NCBI GenBank assembly: GCA_016871315.1
Contig: VFZE01000002.1
Coordinates: forward strand, 186,001 to 250,000
Source: Acidimicrobiia bacterium
GTDB taxonomy: Bacteria > Acidobacteriota > Terriglobia > Bryobacterales > Bryobacteraceae
Direction: 5' to 3'
DNA length: 64,000 bases
Under the pieces are notes generated by a model. That model did not search any database, had not been told where the DNA came from, and saw only the letters and a list, made by a program, of their open reading frames with translations. The stretch's first letter is position 1. Each line of letters starts with the position of its first letter. This document shows, in pieces, positions 48,401-55,919 of this stretch. Both the position numbers and the translations under genes were made by a program.

Positions 48401-49417
48401 GGTCAGTTCACCATGGGTGACCGTGTTGAACCAGCCGGTGGAAGTCATATTCTGCCCGCTGACGCCCTGCGGAATATCGATCCCGTTGACCACCACTTTC
48501 ACTACGCGGTTGATTTCGCCCGCCCCCAGCAGTACTTCCATGCGCGTCAGGTTTCCGTCGTTTCTGGAATAGACGATGAGCGGCTGCATCCACACGGTCC
48601 CATAGTTGAGCGGAACAAAATCGTTGTACCGGGCCTGGTTGTCGATCACCGGTGATTCGCGCAGCCCTTTTTCACCCTGCCCGCGAACGAGGATCGACGC
48701 CGGGACGAACTCAATCCCCCCGAAGCGCCGGGTAGGACGGCTTTGAGAGTCCTGATTGAACATGCCGCGCTGTTCACAGGAGGCGCGCGTGTAGTCGCAA
48801 CTCGTGTAGGGGGCAGTTCCGTTAAGACTGCCGAGTCCTCCGGTCAGGTCCGCCGAATAGCCGCACCGGAAGAACGGCGAATACTTTCCACGGTCTCCTC
48901 CGTCCACTGCTTCCTGCCTTTGTTCCACGGTTGCCGGGAAGGTCCATGGGCATCGGCGTTGAATGCGGATGTCGGGCAGCAGCATCCGCTGAAGGCTCAG
49001 CCGATTCGTAAAGCTGACTCTGAGGTAATCTTCCGTGATGTCCTCGGCCGCGTTCGCGATACCACGGAAAAGAACCATCCCTTCGGAGGCAGCCTGGCCC
49101 AGCCGCAGATCGAAAAACAGGAACGTTGCCGTCAGCCGGGCGCCACGAAATCCCGCGTTGTGCTCAATCTGGGAGAACTGAGAGTCGGCGTTGGCCAAGG
49201 TCAGCGACAACTTGGAAACCGCATCAATCCCTTCATCAGAACCCGTGCGCGACTCGAACAGATTGTGGCGAAGCACTCGCGGCAGGTAAGTCTTGCCGCT
49301 ATGTACCACTTTGTGGGTGCTCCAGTGCTTTTCCTCTCCGTCCGGTAGCACACAATCGAAAAGGATTAAGGGCGTCTGAGTGACAACCTGTTCTTTGATC
49401 TCGGATATGGTCGGCAT
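45488..49417 (-). CDS. Phage-like tail hub / host-specificity protein
   Basis: 1309 residues, the longest protein of the block. The first third resembles the DUF2163-type baseplate hub domain: after about 150 residues comes C-P-W-T-F-P, then F-F-R-C-G-Y-S, a Cys-rich C-D-Y-T-R-A-S-C-E-Q-R-G-M-F and R-R-F-G-G-I-E-F. The middle (about 330-700) reads like the gpJ-type tail-tip region, and the rest contains fibronectin-like and beta-helical segments (for example S-F-R-V-Y-R-G). In long-tailed phages such a protein closes the tail and contacts the receptor. It starts 6 bases after the paralogous distal-tail gene. Assignments are from overall pattern. Confidence 0.75.
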   Translation of the reverse strand: MPTISEIKEQVVTQTPLILFDCVLPDGEEKHWSTHKVVHSGKTYLPRVLRHNLFESRTGSDEGIDAVSKLSLTLANADSQFSQIEHNAGFRGARLTATFLFFDLRLGQAASEGMVLFRGIANAAEDITEDYLRVSFTNRLSLQRMLLPDIRIQRRCPWTFPATVEQRQEAVDGGDRGKYSPFFRCGYSADLTGGLGSLNGTAPYTSCDYTRASCEQRGMFNQDSQSRPTRRFGGIEFVPASILVRGQGEKGLRESPVIDNQARYNDFVPLNYGTVWMQPLIVYSRNDGNLTRMEVLLGAGEINRVVKVVVNGIDIPQGVSGQNMTSTGWFNTVTHGELTGGFNLDFTDGSGQPLGDPYGSMAYMSVVVPNRVNDGGALPRISVLMEGLKLPHYGLDGNFQQDSFTNNPAWVILDLLRRSGWKADEMNLASFAKAAAHCAELISVSDLFGNAVQAPRYQCNLGVRRRKSAADLIRGIRNGAGLYLVYGANGLLELRVEATLAMQQPVKPGGSNSTAALNGGWPAYEFGDGSSSFSGILRRGNGESSVRVWSRGTHETANRYSLEFQDQFNEYQQDSLSLIDVEDAVAIGQEVSLTYPAYGIPNFHQAARILQRQLDKSIEGNLYVQFETSAKGVGLKPGDLITLTYLKEGFVRKLFRIIRLAPGLNHRDMVIEAQAHLDSWYTDMIGGGSRVSRRQPNGDNSVPRPLLGSELDASQQPQYGVVENIQVNSDGGVSLSLTVSFTPPEKQTDNSLGIPYVSLSPATSSTGGTLIGGSVHYYAASAVNSQGGEGPLSFIVRAAIPSGTNTNKVVLQDLRFSPGTASFRVYRGESPEQLLRIASGVAPAALFEDTGLAATLSGPPDVNFDHARFEWRLELSPETTATVFSMDTIGAGSLQLIPDEYAGMAVRITSGKGKGQEREIQSHTANTITVRRKWDVAPDATSKFVIAESSWRFGAAGKTTPIQFDVPNREGATVHVSGRAVSAQGRESARDLSPVTRWRIVGATGGSADQDVPPPPTYAFSPKGRGIIEVGGIGFTDLTNTRTITAGTLTLHYWEELSSPTSFSLSTAMDSATTQLVLASAGGGQAGDLVQVKKEILEIQQVTGGGTTYTVLRGSHGSAPVAHVAGTAVYHLKRKVFIIPLSRDFFGSPASGSYSYPILLPNIRLAAADLMMTNSRGNSETSKVAVTGTVENGLRTLSGGQLAIQVEGFLAIQTNAAPPLVVETARSVLDVFAVVGEAPTGAPIELTLKKDGLPYANLVIPAGATISNIVDGFGLLPLAAMARLTLDVTSVGQTFTTTSGRDLTVTIRC

Positions 49418-49423
49418 TCTTTG

Positions 49424-50221
49424 TTACCCCTCAAAACCTGACGTGATTCGAACTTTGGTGGAAAACTGATTCGGGCCGTCCGACATCAGGAACAACTCGT
49501 CCTGGTCGAACCTTGCCAGCGGAAAGACTCCGCCCCACGAGCTGGTCTTCTTGTACGGCGAAGGTTCTATCTGGGCCTCGGCTTGGAGTCCAAACACATC
49601 CACGATTCCTCCCGCCGGCAGCTCCAGTTCGAACCAGACGGGCACTTCTGCCACTGCAAGGCCGGCTGTCAGGTGAACCCGGCGCCAAGTGCTTGTAACG
49701 GGGTAGGTGCTTTCGTTCGCGGCGCTAGCCGAGCGGACTCGAAGCGTAATTGCTCCTGACGTGGTGTGCCGCACGTTCAGACTGAAGCAGTATTGATAGG
49801 CGCCGGTCAGTGCCACCGCCTGGCGCATCCCCTGTACCGCCAGGCTTTGATTCGTCAGCCTGCTCGCGCGTTGGGTTCCATGGGGGTCCTGGAATCCGGC
49901 AGCAGCCTGCAACAGTGGATCGCGATTCCAGGCCGCTTCGTTAAACTCTTCGCTTCGGGCAAGAAGGTTACCGGCAGGATCGGCGAAGACGAAGGTTTCC
50001 AGCCTCCCCTCACTCTCCTCAAAGAACGCGCGCAGATTGGAAGCCTCCTGTTCAGCCAGTCCTCGATACTCCAACTCCCAATCAAGTACGCCGGAGTATT
50101 GGTCCGGCATTTTCGTTTGATGCCCATCCCGGCTCGTGTTGGTGATCGTCCTTAGCCGACGCTTCCTCGCAAGCGGGTAGTGCGCCAAGGCGCCAGTTGG
50201 TAACTGCGGATAGTACCTCAT
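49424..50221 (-). CDS. Distal-tail-like protein with C-terminal jelly-roll domain
   Basis: 265 residues. Residues about 40-90 share a pattern with the next upstream gene (L-x-W, L-x-E-x-E, F-F/Y, G-x-x-x-T-F-x-F, D-P), pointing to duplication of one short domain. From about 90 the sequence N-L-L-A-R-S-E-E-F-N-E-A-A-W begins a phage-type carbohydrate-binding jelly roll (Q-R-A-S-R-L-T-N, Y-C-F-S-L-N-V-R, W-F-E-L-E-L-P-A-G-G). This combination suits a tail-side or fibre-attachment protein. Order in the block (after tape measure, before hub) supports a distal-tail/baseplate role. Confidence 0.6.
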   Translation of the reverse strand: MRYYPQLPTGALAHYPLARKRRLRTITNTSRDGHQTKMPDQYSGVLDWELEYRGLAEQEASNLRAFFEESEGRLETFVFADPAGNLLARSEEFNEAAWNRDPLLQAAAGFQDPHGTQRASRLTNQSLAVQGMRQAVALTGAYQYCFSLNVRHTTSGAITLRVRSASAANESTYPVTSTWRRVHLTAGLAVAEVPVWFELELPAGGIVDVFGLQAEAQIEPSPYKKTSSWGGVFPLARFDQDELFLMSDGPNQFSTKVRITSGFEG

Positions 50222-50222
50222 A

Positions 50223-50582
50223 TCAGCTCCTGTTCTGACTCACCACGAGGTCAATTCGGCAATCTCCCGTTTCGAGAAAGCGGGCCAGCACTTCTTCGCT
50301 TTCCAGGCTGCAGGATTCGTAAGTAACCTCTTCCCACGGGTCGAAAAACGAAAAGGTGCCCGTCTGCCCTTGATTCGTACGGTAGAAGTCATCCAGAGCA
50401 AGAAACTCCCCTTCCGTCAGGTGTCGTAGCGAGACGATCCAGCGCCTCAAAACGACGCCTCGATCCCGGAATCGTTGCTCCGTGCCGTCCAGGAACCGAT
50501 GAACTTGCGTAGTAAACGACAAGCCTTTCGTGGCGGGATATTGTAGGACAGCGCCTGTCTTCAGCCGGGGAAATTCGCTCAT
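50223..50582 (-). CDS. Short distal-tail-like protein (DUF2460-like)
   Basis: 119 residues: F-P-R-L-K-T-G-A-V-L-Q-Y-P, then V-S-L-R-H-L-T-E-G-E-F-L-A-L-D-D-F-Y and G-T-F-S-F-F-D-P-W-E-E. The layout recalls short distal tail proteins such as DUF2460 found between the tape measure and hub genes of siphoviruses and GTAs, but the match is to pattern, not to a verified profile. The stop lies next to the start of the larger related gene (one base between). Confidence 0.55.
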   Translation of the reverse strand: MSEFPRLKTGAVLQYPATKGLSFTTQVHRFLDGTEQRFRDRGVVLRRWIVSLRHLTEGEFLALDDFYRTNQGQTGTFSFFDPWEEVTYESCSLESEEVLARFLETGDCRIDLVVSQNRS

Positions 50583-50585
50583 CGC

Positions 50586-51326
50586 TTATAGCTCCGCAAT
50601 TACGTCGTTCAAGGAGTGCATGTGCAGCATGGCGTCCCGGACGGCCTCCGCGATGCTTTCGCTATGGTCCATGAATGAGCGGCTGTCAATGGCTTGCACA
50701 TTGATCGTGATCGCCGGCATGGAACGGCCGAACTCGGATCCGCTGCGGCGCGGTGTTCCCATGAGTCCATAGCTCACTTCATCCAATCCCGTTGTGCCGT
50801 CCCTCCTCACCGCTCCCTCAACCCGAATCGGAGCCGGAGCGAGGTATGGCGGCAAGGAAGGAGGTTCCGATGGTGATCCGCCTCCGAAAAGTTTTGCCAG
50901 TCCGCGAATCACCGGCGATAGCGTCAGCGTACTTCCGATTCCGCCGAATAGATTCTTGAAGCCTTCCGCGATTGCATTGCTTGAATCGGAAGAACTGCTG
51001 GTGGAAGTCCTGGCTCCGCCCTGCATCGCTTGCGTTTGCCGCTCATTGGTCTGCCGCAGTTCCCGCGTCTGTGCTGTCAGTTGAGACAGCTGCTCTCCCA
51101 GCACTCTCGCCGTTTCACTCTCTTCGGAGGTCTGGCTGGCGTCGCTCGAGGATTCACGCGTTCCGTTCGATTCCACCTCGGATATGGCACCGAGGATTTG
51201 GGTCAATGGGCGCAAATTATGGTTCGGCCCCGATTCGCTGAATCCAATCCCGAAGGACTCCGAGCTATCGCCGGATGCAGCACCGGTCAGGCTTAGCAGC
51301 CTTTTTCGAACTTCATCTTTGGTCAT
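50586..51326 (-). CDS. Very short tape-measure candidate
   Basis: 246 residues. The position, directly after the tail-assembly chaperone and before the distal-tail genes, is that of the tape measure. The composition fits only partly: a Ser/Gln/Glu-rich helical middle (T-A-R-V-L-G-E-Q-L-S-Q-L-T-A-Q-T-R-E-L-R), a hydrophobic Gly-rich segment (F-K-N-L-F-G-G-I-G-S-T-L) and a C-terminal domain ending H-M-H-S-L-N-D-V-I-A-E-L. Tape-measure length scales with tail length (about 1.5 angstrom per residue), so it would imply a short tail. RcGTA-type particles also have short tape measures. Confidence 0.6.
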   Translation of the reverse strand: MTKDEVRKRLLSLTGAASGDSSESFGIGFSESGPNHNLRPLTQILGAISEVESNGTRESSSDASQTSEESETARVLGEQLSQLTAQTRELRQTNERQTQAMQGGARTSTSSSSDSSNAIAEGFKNLFGGIGSTLTLSPVIRGLAKLFGGGSPSEPPSLPPYLAPAPIRVEGAVRRDGTTGLDEVSYGLMGTPRRSGSEFGRSMPAITINVQAIDSRSFMDHSESIAEAVRDAMLHMHSLNDVIAEL

Positions 51327-52007
51327 CGTTTCTCTCCTTAGCCAGCTCCGCTTCCAGGACGCAGAAGGCTTCCACTTTTCGGGCGGGCCATTCCGGGCTT
51401 ACCGTTCCGCCCAGTCTCTTCCACACAAAGAACTCCTCAATCCAGGCGAGGCTTTGTGGCGTGATCAACGACTTTGGGCAGGAGTCCGCTGTGACGCCAT
51501 TTCTCGCCCAGATAATCGGTGGAGCTTCGTGGGATTGCTCCTCAATCCATCCGCATCTGCGCTTGGATTCCAGACCGCTTTGCCGGCAACTATCGCATGT
51601 CCACGCGGCCTGGTTTGCGTGCTGGAAATGGAATGCGACGATCAGTTTTTTCGTTCGGCTTCGCTCAGATGGCACTCGGCCTTCACGGCCGCCACCATCT
51701 CCTGGGTAAGGGTTTCCGGCCCTTTGCTGATTACCAGCTCAGGGCCGGCCTCCTCCCCGTCAATTCGAAGACCGTGCACCTCCACCAGACCCCACTGCAA
51801 GTACAGCCGGTCCATCTCCTGGCTGATCAATGCGGCCTGAACCTGGTCGTCCCAGCTGGAGCCGGCCTTCAAAAACTCGCACTTCTGTCCCAACTCCCGA
51901 ACCATTCGCGTCAATTCAATTCGCCGGGACATGGACATGCGCGCCACGCGAAACGTGACACCCGGCGCTGTTTTCGATTCATGCCGCACCGTGCTTGCGT
52001 GTTCCAT
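51313..52007 (-). CDS. Frameshifted tail-assembly chaperone (G-T type fusion)
   Basis: Predicted -1 frameshift product of about 231 residues: the 121-residue upstream frame (to 51645) joined at the A AAA AAC site to 110 residues of the downstream frame. The extension carries a C-x-x-C (W-T-C-D-S-C) and another Cys-Gly (R-R-C-G-W). In lambda and many siphoviruses the longer form is made at a low rate and both forms chaperone the tape measure, which is the next gene. The downstream frame also has its own GTG at 51675 with AAGG nearby, so independent translation cannot be excluded. Confidence 0.7.
51642..52007 (-). CDS. Tail-assembly chaperone, zero-frame product (G type)
   Basis: 121 residues, mostly charged helices (R-R-I-E-L-T-R-M-V-R-E-L-G-Q-K, then A-A-L-I-S-Q-E-M-D-R-L). 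It ends E-R-K-N followed by TGA within the slippery sequence, so most ribosomes stop here. It follows the tail-tube candidate (3 bases) and precedes the tape measure, which is the expected place. Confidence 0.7.
   Translation of the reverse strand: MEHASTVRHESKTAPGVTFRVARMSMSRRIELTRMVRELGQKCEFLKAGSSWDDQVQAALISQEMDRLYLQWGLVEVHGLRIDGEEAGPELVISKGPETLTQEMVAAVKAECHLSEAERKN
51645..51651 (-). promoter_or_regulatory. -1 programmed frameshift slippery heptamer A AAA AAC
   Basis: On the minus strand the zero-frame codons CGA AAA AAC TGA contain the heptamer A-AAA-AAC, among the best known -1 slippery sequences, with the stop codon immediately after it. Shifting by -1 gives AAA AAA CTG and continues in an open frame of 110 codons. 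The overlap between the two frames is only 34 bases, as in tail-chaperone G/T pairs. No downstream pseudoknot was worked out. Confidence 0.75.
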
Positions 52008-52010
52008 GAC

Positions 52011-53183
52011 CTACCCGAATGCAATCACAAGCTCGTCATTGGATGTTCCCTGCGCACGGCTGCCGCTGAATCGCCACTGCAGACTCTTGTCTCTATCATC
52101 GAATTCCGGTACTGTGGGAACCACACCCTTCATGTAGACCCCACAGAGTTGACTTCCCTGCTGGCCCAATTGCAACATGATCGGGATTGGCGATCTCTGC
52201 CGCGCGGCCTGATACAAGGCGGTGGTTTCCGGCTCGTCGTTGCCATAGATGCGGAAATTCATCTCCACTCTCCGGCGGCCCGCCACCAGGCACTGCGGAG
52301 TATCGGAGCCGAACTCGTGATGACGGCCCTCCAAATCGTTGTCCAGAATGATTTCAGCTTCCAGCAGCGAGAAGAACTCGCTTGGTACGTTGCCCATCCA
52401 CGCTTGGCCGAGGTTGCCAGGAACAACTGTGTAGTTCCATTCCCCGATCGCTGGTTCAGTGGGGAATGAAACCAGACCGGCCTGATTGGCGGTATGGGTC
52501 GCGCTATCGACCAGGTCTTTGGCGATCCCGGAGAATCGAAACGCGTGGAAGTCTCCATTCACGCCAATCCGAAGCCGGTCCACTCCGCACCCAGCTAGTA
52601 TTCGCTGAACCGCGCTTTGCGGATCCCAATAATCGTGGATGCTCACGCTGGGCAGTTCGGTGGCCGGCAGATAGGTGACCGTCGGTCCTATCAGGCTTGC
52701 CTGAGCAGGGGTCTTGCGAAACGGAGAATTGATGACTACAGAGACTGGATCGACGATGGCGTCTACAAAGCGCAGTTCGCCCTCGCACTCGATCGCCTGA
52801 TCCGCCACCAGCCCATGCGGCGCTAAGAACGTCAACTGCGTTTCCCCTGTGACTGACTGCAAGGTTCCGCCGGAAAAGAACACCGGGGCTCCCCCTAAGG
52901 CAGCTTGAAACAGAGGCCCATATGCGGGTTCTCCAGCCGGCTCACTCCAGCTCGTCAGGAATGTCTCCAACTCAAACGAGGTGCGTTTCCGGAACCCCGG
53001 CGGTAGCCCGATGAACGTCCGTCCGCCGGTCTTGTCACGCCGCTCCGGCAGTTCCTGTTGATGATGCATGGCCAGGCGCACGGCGGGAATCCGATTGGCC
53101 TCAGTAACCTGGGCTGCGATGCCGTAACCGCTCTCCAGCGACGTGTAGAAGCGATTATTTCTTGACGATATGTAACATGCCAT
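52011..53183 (-). CDS. Tail-tube-like protein
   Basis: 390 residues. A beta-rich protein with a repeated layout (L-T-F-L-A-P-H-G-L-V-A-D-Q-A, S-V-S-I-H-D-Y-W-D-P, I-L-A-G-C-G-V-D-R-L and W-R-F-S-G-S-R-A-Q-G-T near the end). Two related halves, as in double-domain tail tube proteins of GTA- and TP901-like systems, are suggested by recurring G-x-D-x-x-R-I-x-x-N-G-D/F patterns. It sits between the tail-completion gene and the chaperone pair. No close family was identified. Confidence 0.55.
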   Translation of the reverse strand: MACYISSRNNRFYTSLESGYGIAAQVTEANRIPAVRLAMHHQQELPERRDKTGGRTFIGLPPGFRKRTSFELETFLTSWSEPAGEPAYGPLFQAALGGAPVFFSGGTLQSVTGETQLTFLAPHGLVADQAIECEGELRFVDAIVDPVSVVINSPFRKTPAQASLIGPTVTYLPATELPSVSIHDYWDPQSAVQRILAGCGVDRLRIGVNGDFHAFRFSGIAKDLVDSATHTANQAGLVSFPTEPAIGEWNYTVVPGNLGQAWMGNVPSEFFSLLEAEIILDNDLEGRHHEFGSDTPQCLVAGRRRVEMNFRIYGNDEPETTALYQAARQRSPIPIMLQLGQQGSQLCGVYMKGVVPTVPEFDDRDKSLQWRFSGSRAQGTSNDELVIAFG

Positions 53184-53205
53184 TTGTTATGACCTCTTTG
53201 TTGAA

Positions 53206-53703
53206 CTAGTTTCGGCGCACATCCAACTCCAGCGAAACCCGTGCGGTTTGCAGGAAATTCTTGCCGCCGCGCTTGACACCGCCGAACGTTACCTCATAGC
53301 CGCCTGGATAACAGATCCCATCTGCCCACTCGCCTACGCTTTGCTCCAGGACCATCGTCACTGCGTCGACATAAAAGTGCATCCGCTCCTCCATGTCTTC
53401 CAGGCGGTCTTGCGAAACCCTGACTTCGACTACCATGTGTGCCGTACCGGAGAAGCGAACAAACTTTTCCTTCTGCGAATTCACGATTCGCTCGCAGTAG
53501 AGGTACACAAGCGGGTACTTAGTGCCCAGCGCTTTCTCCGCGATCTCGCTTAGGACGTTCTGCCCAATAATCTGAGTTGCGCCAATCACGCTGACATCCA
53601 GCGTCGAGGTGTCCATCAATTCCGCCACCGCGGCAGGCAGCCCATCCTCAGCCCGTAGCCGTTCCGCGAGGGCACTCACCGTGATCGTTCCGATTCCTGC
53701 CAT
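53206..53703 (-). CDS. Tail-completion/terminator-like phage protein
   Basis: 165 residues, alpha/beta with L-A-E-R-L-R-A-E-D-G-L-P-A-A, Y-L-Y-C-E-R-I-V-N, V-V-E-V-R-V-S-Q-D-R and a closing R-V-S-L-E-L-D-V-R-R. Position, between a head-proximal gene and the tail-tube candidate, and size suggest a head-tail or tail-terminator protein. Not recognised by motif. Confidence 0.5.
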   Translation of the reverse strand: MAGIGTITVSALAERLRAEDGLPAAVAELMDTSTLDVSVIGATQIIGQNVLSEIAEKALGTKYPLVYLYCERIVNSQKEKFVRFSGTAHMVVEVRVSQDRLEDMEERMHFYVDAVTMVLEQSVGEWADGICYPGGYEVTFGGVKRGGKNFLQTARVSLELDVRRN

Positions 53704-53707
53704 CTTC

Positions 53708-54475
53708 TTATCCCCTTTGCAGCGTCCGGTGACGGCGGATGAATCGATCCGGTGTTTGTCCCGGGCTGGGTGTGTCCCCTTCGATTAGGCCCCCTGGAGG
53801 CATGGTCCAGCTATTCTCGGCAGCCACGGGAGTGACAGTTTGCAGCGACAGACTGGCCTCCGTCAAACCTGCATAAACGTCATAGGAAACCGCGCCAGAC
53901 GGCTTGAGGGGCGGAGTCGCCATAACTGTCTGTCCTTCCGCGATCTCAAGCGTTACCGGCAAACTCGGCGCACCGTGTTCACCGAAGTGATTTCGCCATG
54001 CGATGCCGATCACATAGGTTCCCGGAGTCAATGTTCCCGCCACCGGTGTAAGGGAAGGCGAGCTTGCCCTGGATAACGGCTGCACTCGAATTCCTACGCC
54101 GGTCAGAAACAGCATCTCGCTTGTCTGTTTCGCGAGTGCCACAAACTGGTTCCATTTCCCCAAGTAGCGATCGTTCAGTTGGCTGTTGTACACGTCTCCA
54201 TAGACCAGCGCCAACGTCCGCAGCGTGTGCCATTGCTGGAGGCCGGGAGTGACCACCACCTGATGCAGCCCAAAGCCGCCACCATGGAGTGCAGCCGAGG
54301 GGCCGCCGGTTTGTTGGAGCAGGAATGCTTGTAGCTCGAGTGCAATCTCTTGATCCGCAACGGCGATCTTCGAAGTAAGATCCACCCCTTCGATGCGGGC
54401 TACTTCCAGCACCGCGCTGTCGTAGGCCTGAAGATCGCTGAAGCCGGTAATGTTTGAATCCGTGTATAGTGCCAT
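53708..54475 (-). CDS. Phage-like structural protein, fibre-like C-terminus
   Basis: 255 residues. The first 80 residues look like a head-completion helical region (S-D-L-Q-A-Y-D-S-A-V-L-E-V-A-R-I-E-G-V-D), but the second half contains a fibronectin-like segment (Y-V-I-G-I-A-W-R-N-H-F-G-E and Y-D-V-Y-A-G) as in fibre or tail proteins. Four bases after it starts the 165-residue gene. Not recognised. Confidence 0.5.
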   Translation of the reverse strand: MALYTDSNITGFSDLQAYDSAVLEVARIEGVDLTSKIAVADQEIALELQAFLLQQTGGPSAALHGGGFGLHQVVVTPGLQQWHTLRTLALVYGDVYNSQLNDRYLGKWNQFVALAKQTSEMLFLTGVGIRVQPLSRASSPSLTPVAGTLTPGTYVIGIAWRNHFGEHGAPSLPVTLEIAEGQTVMATPPLKPSGAVSYDVYAGLTEASLSLQTVTPVAAENSWTMPPGGLIEGDTPSPGQTPDRFIRRHRTLQRG

Positions 54476-54495
54476 CTGGTACCCCTTTCGATAAT

Positions 54496-54819
54496 CTATT
54501 TGGAGTGCCTCTTCCCGCGGGTAAGGTTAGGCAGCTCACTATCAGTCACCAGGCGCACCTGGATGCGCTCCAAGGCGGAAGCCTCCGCCGCGCGCAAGCG
54601 GACTTCCTCCGCTTCGCGATGAAACTGGTCAGTCTCTATTTCGTCGGCAAGACGCGCCTTGCCCTCCACGATTAGCTTCGCGGCGATGCTTCGTGGCACC
54701 TGGGACTTCACGCCTTCCCGGCCTCCGTCGGGAGTGGCGACGCTGATCACGACGGCATCCGATCCGGCAATCGTTTTCTCGACGTCTTCGATTTTTCTGT
54801 AATAGCTTCTAAGATCCAT
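54496..54819 (-). CDS. Small phage-like protein after the coat gene
   Basis: 107 residues, not recognised. N-terminal Y-Y-R-K-I-E-D-V-E-K-T-I, then V-V-I-S-V-A-T-P-D-G-G-R and a basic, helical C-terminus (R-L-R-A-A-E-A-S-A-L-E-R). It is the first gene after the coat-protein hairpin. Could be a head-decoration or head-completion protein by position only. Confidence 0.5.
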   Translation of the reverse strand: MDLRSYYRKIEDVEKTIAGSDAVVISVATPDGGREGVKSQVPRSIAAKLIVEGKARLADEIETDQFHREAEEVRLRAAEASALERIQVRLVTDSELPNLTRGKRHSK

Positions 54820-54840
54820 GATTCCCTCCTGATATATTTT

Positions 54841-54866
54841 GGGCCCGAGGGTTTCGCCCCGGGCCC
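54841..54866 (-). terminator. Hairpin downstream of coat gene
   Basis: GGGCCCG pairs with CGGGCCC with one bulged A, three further pairs and a 5-base loop. It lies 78 bases beyond the coat-gene stop and ahead of the next gene. No T run follows on the coding strand, so partial termination or an mRNA-stabilising end is as likely as full termination. Confidence 0.5.
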
Positions 54867-54943
54867 TTTAAACAGCTTCCTTTCCGTTTCCTCAACTTGC
54901 GGGTGCCTGTTTTGCCGCCCGCATGCAATCCGGAGAAAGATCG

Positions 54944-55855
54944 TTAGCTTCTCACTTGCACGCCGAAGATGTTGCGAAGAATGCCGGCGCCGTAGAGAAC
55001 GTCCACGGTGAACTGCTGGGCCAGCGTGTCGGGCTGGTAGCTCATCACCACGCGCATACCAAAGTTGCCCAATTCCGCGTACTCAGCGATCGCGCCGGTA
55101 CCCGGCAAGGGCTGCGGCAGCCGGCGAATCACCAGGCCGATGGCATCCTTGGAAAAGGCAACGTTGTTCGTGGTGAACGGACCCAAGCCGGTCTTGGAAA
55201 CAAACTGCGACCGGAACACAAAGAAGTCCTTGATCTTGCCGACCGACCCGTCGATCAGCGCACGAAGACCGGCTTCACCGGCCGTGCGGTACTCACTGAA
55301 CCGCGTAATCTGACGCAGCTCCGAATAGGCTTCGCCACTGACAACGAGATGCTTGTGAGCGCTGGCAGGAACCTTCGCATTGAATAGAGCCGTCTCGGCG
55401 GCATCGATCGTCGCCTCGGTCAGCGGACTTCCGCCGGAGCCCACCGGCGTGTTGGCCGTGAACTGGCCGTACAGGCCCAGCAGATCGCTCTCGATCCTCT
55501 CCGCCAGGGCAGTCACCGCCGGCTGCATGTACAACCGCAGCAGATCCGGCACGGCAAGCACCTTGGTGACGTCGGGAATCTGGAACGTCGCTTCCGCGTG
55601 GGTATTCAGCACGATCTGCGCGTTGCCCAGGTTCGGGTTCTGCGTCACCACCGTGCCACCCTGCGAAATGTTGTTGGCCACCAGCGTCGGCGGAATCGGC
55701 ACATTGATTGTGTCTCCCGCCTGAGCCAGCCGCGGCTCAAAGTCGCGATTGACCAGGTTACCCATGACAAGGTTCCCCATAAGCGCAGGCAGCGCGTCGG
55801 CCGCCACTAACTTAACAATCGCTTGCGCTACATTAGCTGATGTAATTACAGGCAT
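54944..55855 (-). CDS. Major coat protein, P22-type candidate
   Basis: 303 residues. The sequence starts I-T-S-A-N-V-A-Q-A-I-V-K-L, then V-N-R-D-F-E-P-R-L-A-Q-A-G-D-T-I-N-V-P-I-P, a layout shared with P22-like HK97-fold coat proteins (V-N-R-D-Y-E, G-D-T-V-x-I). Further blocks include A-L-A-E-R-I-E-S-D-L-L-G-L-Y and S-E-L-R-Q-I-T-R-F-S-E-Y-R-T-A-G-E-A-G. The gene has an AGGAGG-like ribosome site and is framed by hairpins on both sides. It would form the icosahedral shell. Confidence 0.82.
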   Translation of the reverse strand: MPVITSANVAQAIVKLVAADALPALMGNLVMGNLVNRDFEPRLAQAGDTINVPIPPTLVANNISQGGTVVTQNPNLGNAQIVLNTHAEATFQIPDVTKVLAVPDLLRLYMQPAVTALAERIESDLLGLYGQFTANTPVGSGGSPLTEATIDAAETALFNAKVPASAHKHLVVSGEAYSELRQITRFSEYRTAGEAGLRALIDGSVGKIKDFFVFRSQFVSKTGLGPFTTNNVAFSKDAIGLVIRRLPQPLPGTGAIAEYAELGNFGMRVVMSYQPDTLAQQFTVDVLYGAGILRNIFGVQVRS

Positions 55856-55890
55856 ATTACTATTTCCTTTCCTCCTTCTTCTTAACTAAC

Positions 55891-55909
55891 AGCACCCGTA
55901 ATGGGTGCT
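55891..55909 (-). promoter_or_regulatory. Hairpin in the coat-gene leader
   Basis: AGCACCC-GTAAT-GGGTGCT, a perfect 7-bp stem with a 5-base loop, lies 36 bases before the coat-gene start, between the scaffold stop and the coat ribosome site. It may set mRNA processing or stability of the coat message. Confidence 0.45.
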
Positions 55910-55919
55910 CTCACCACCC

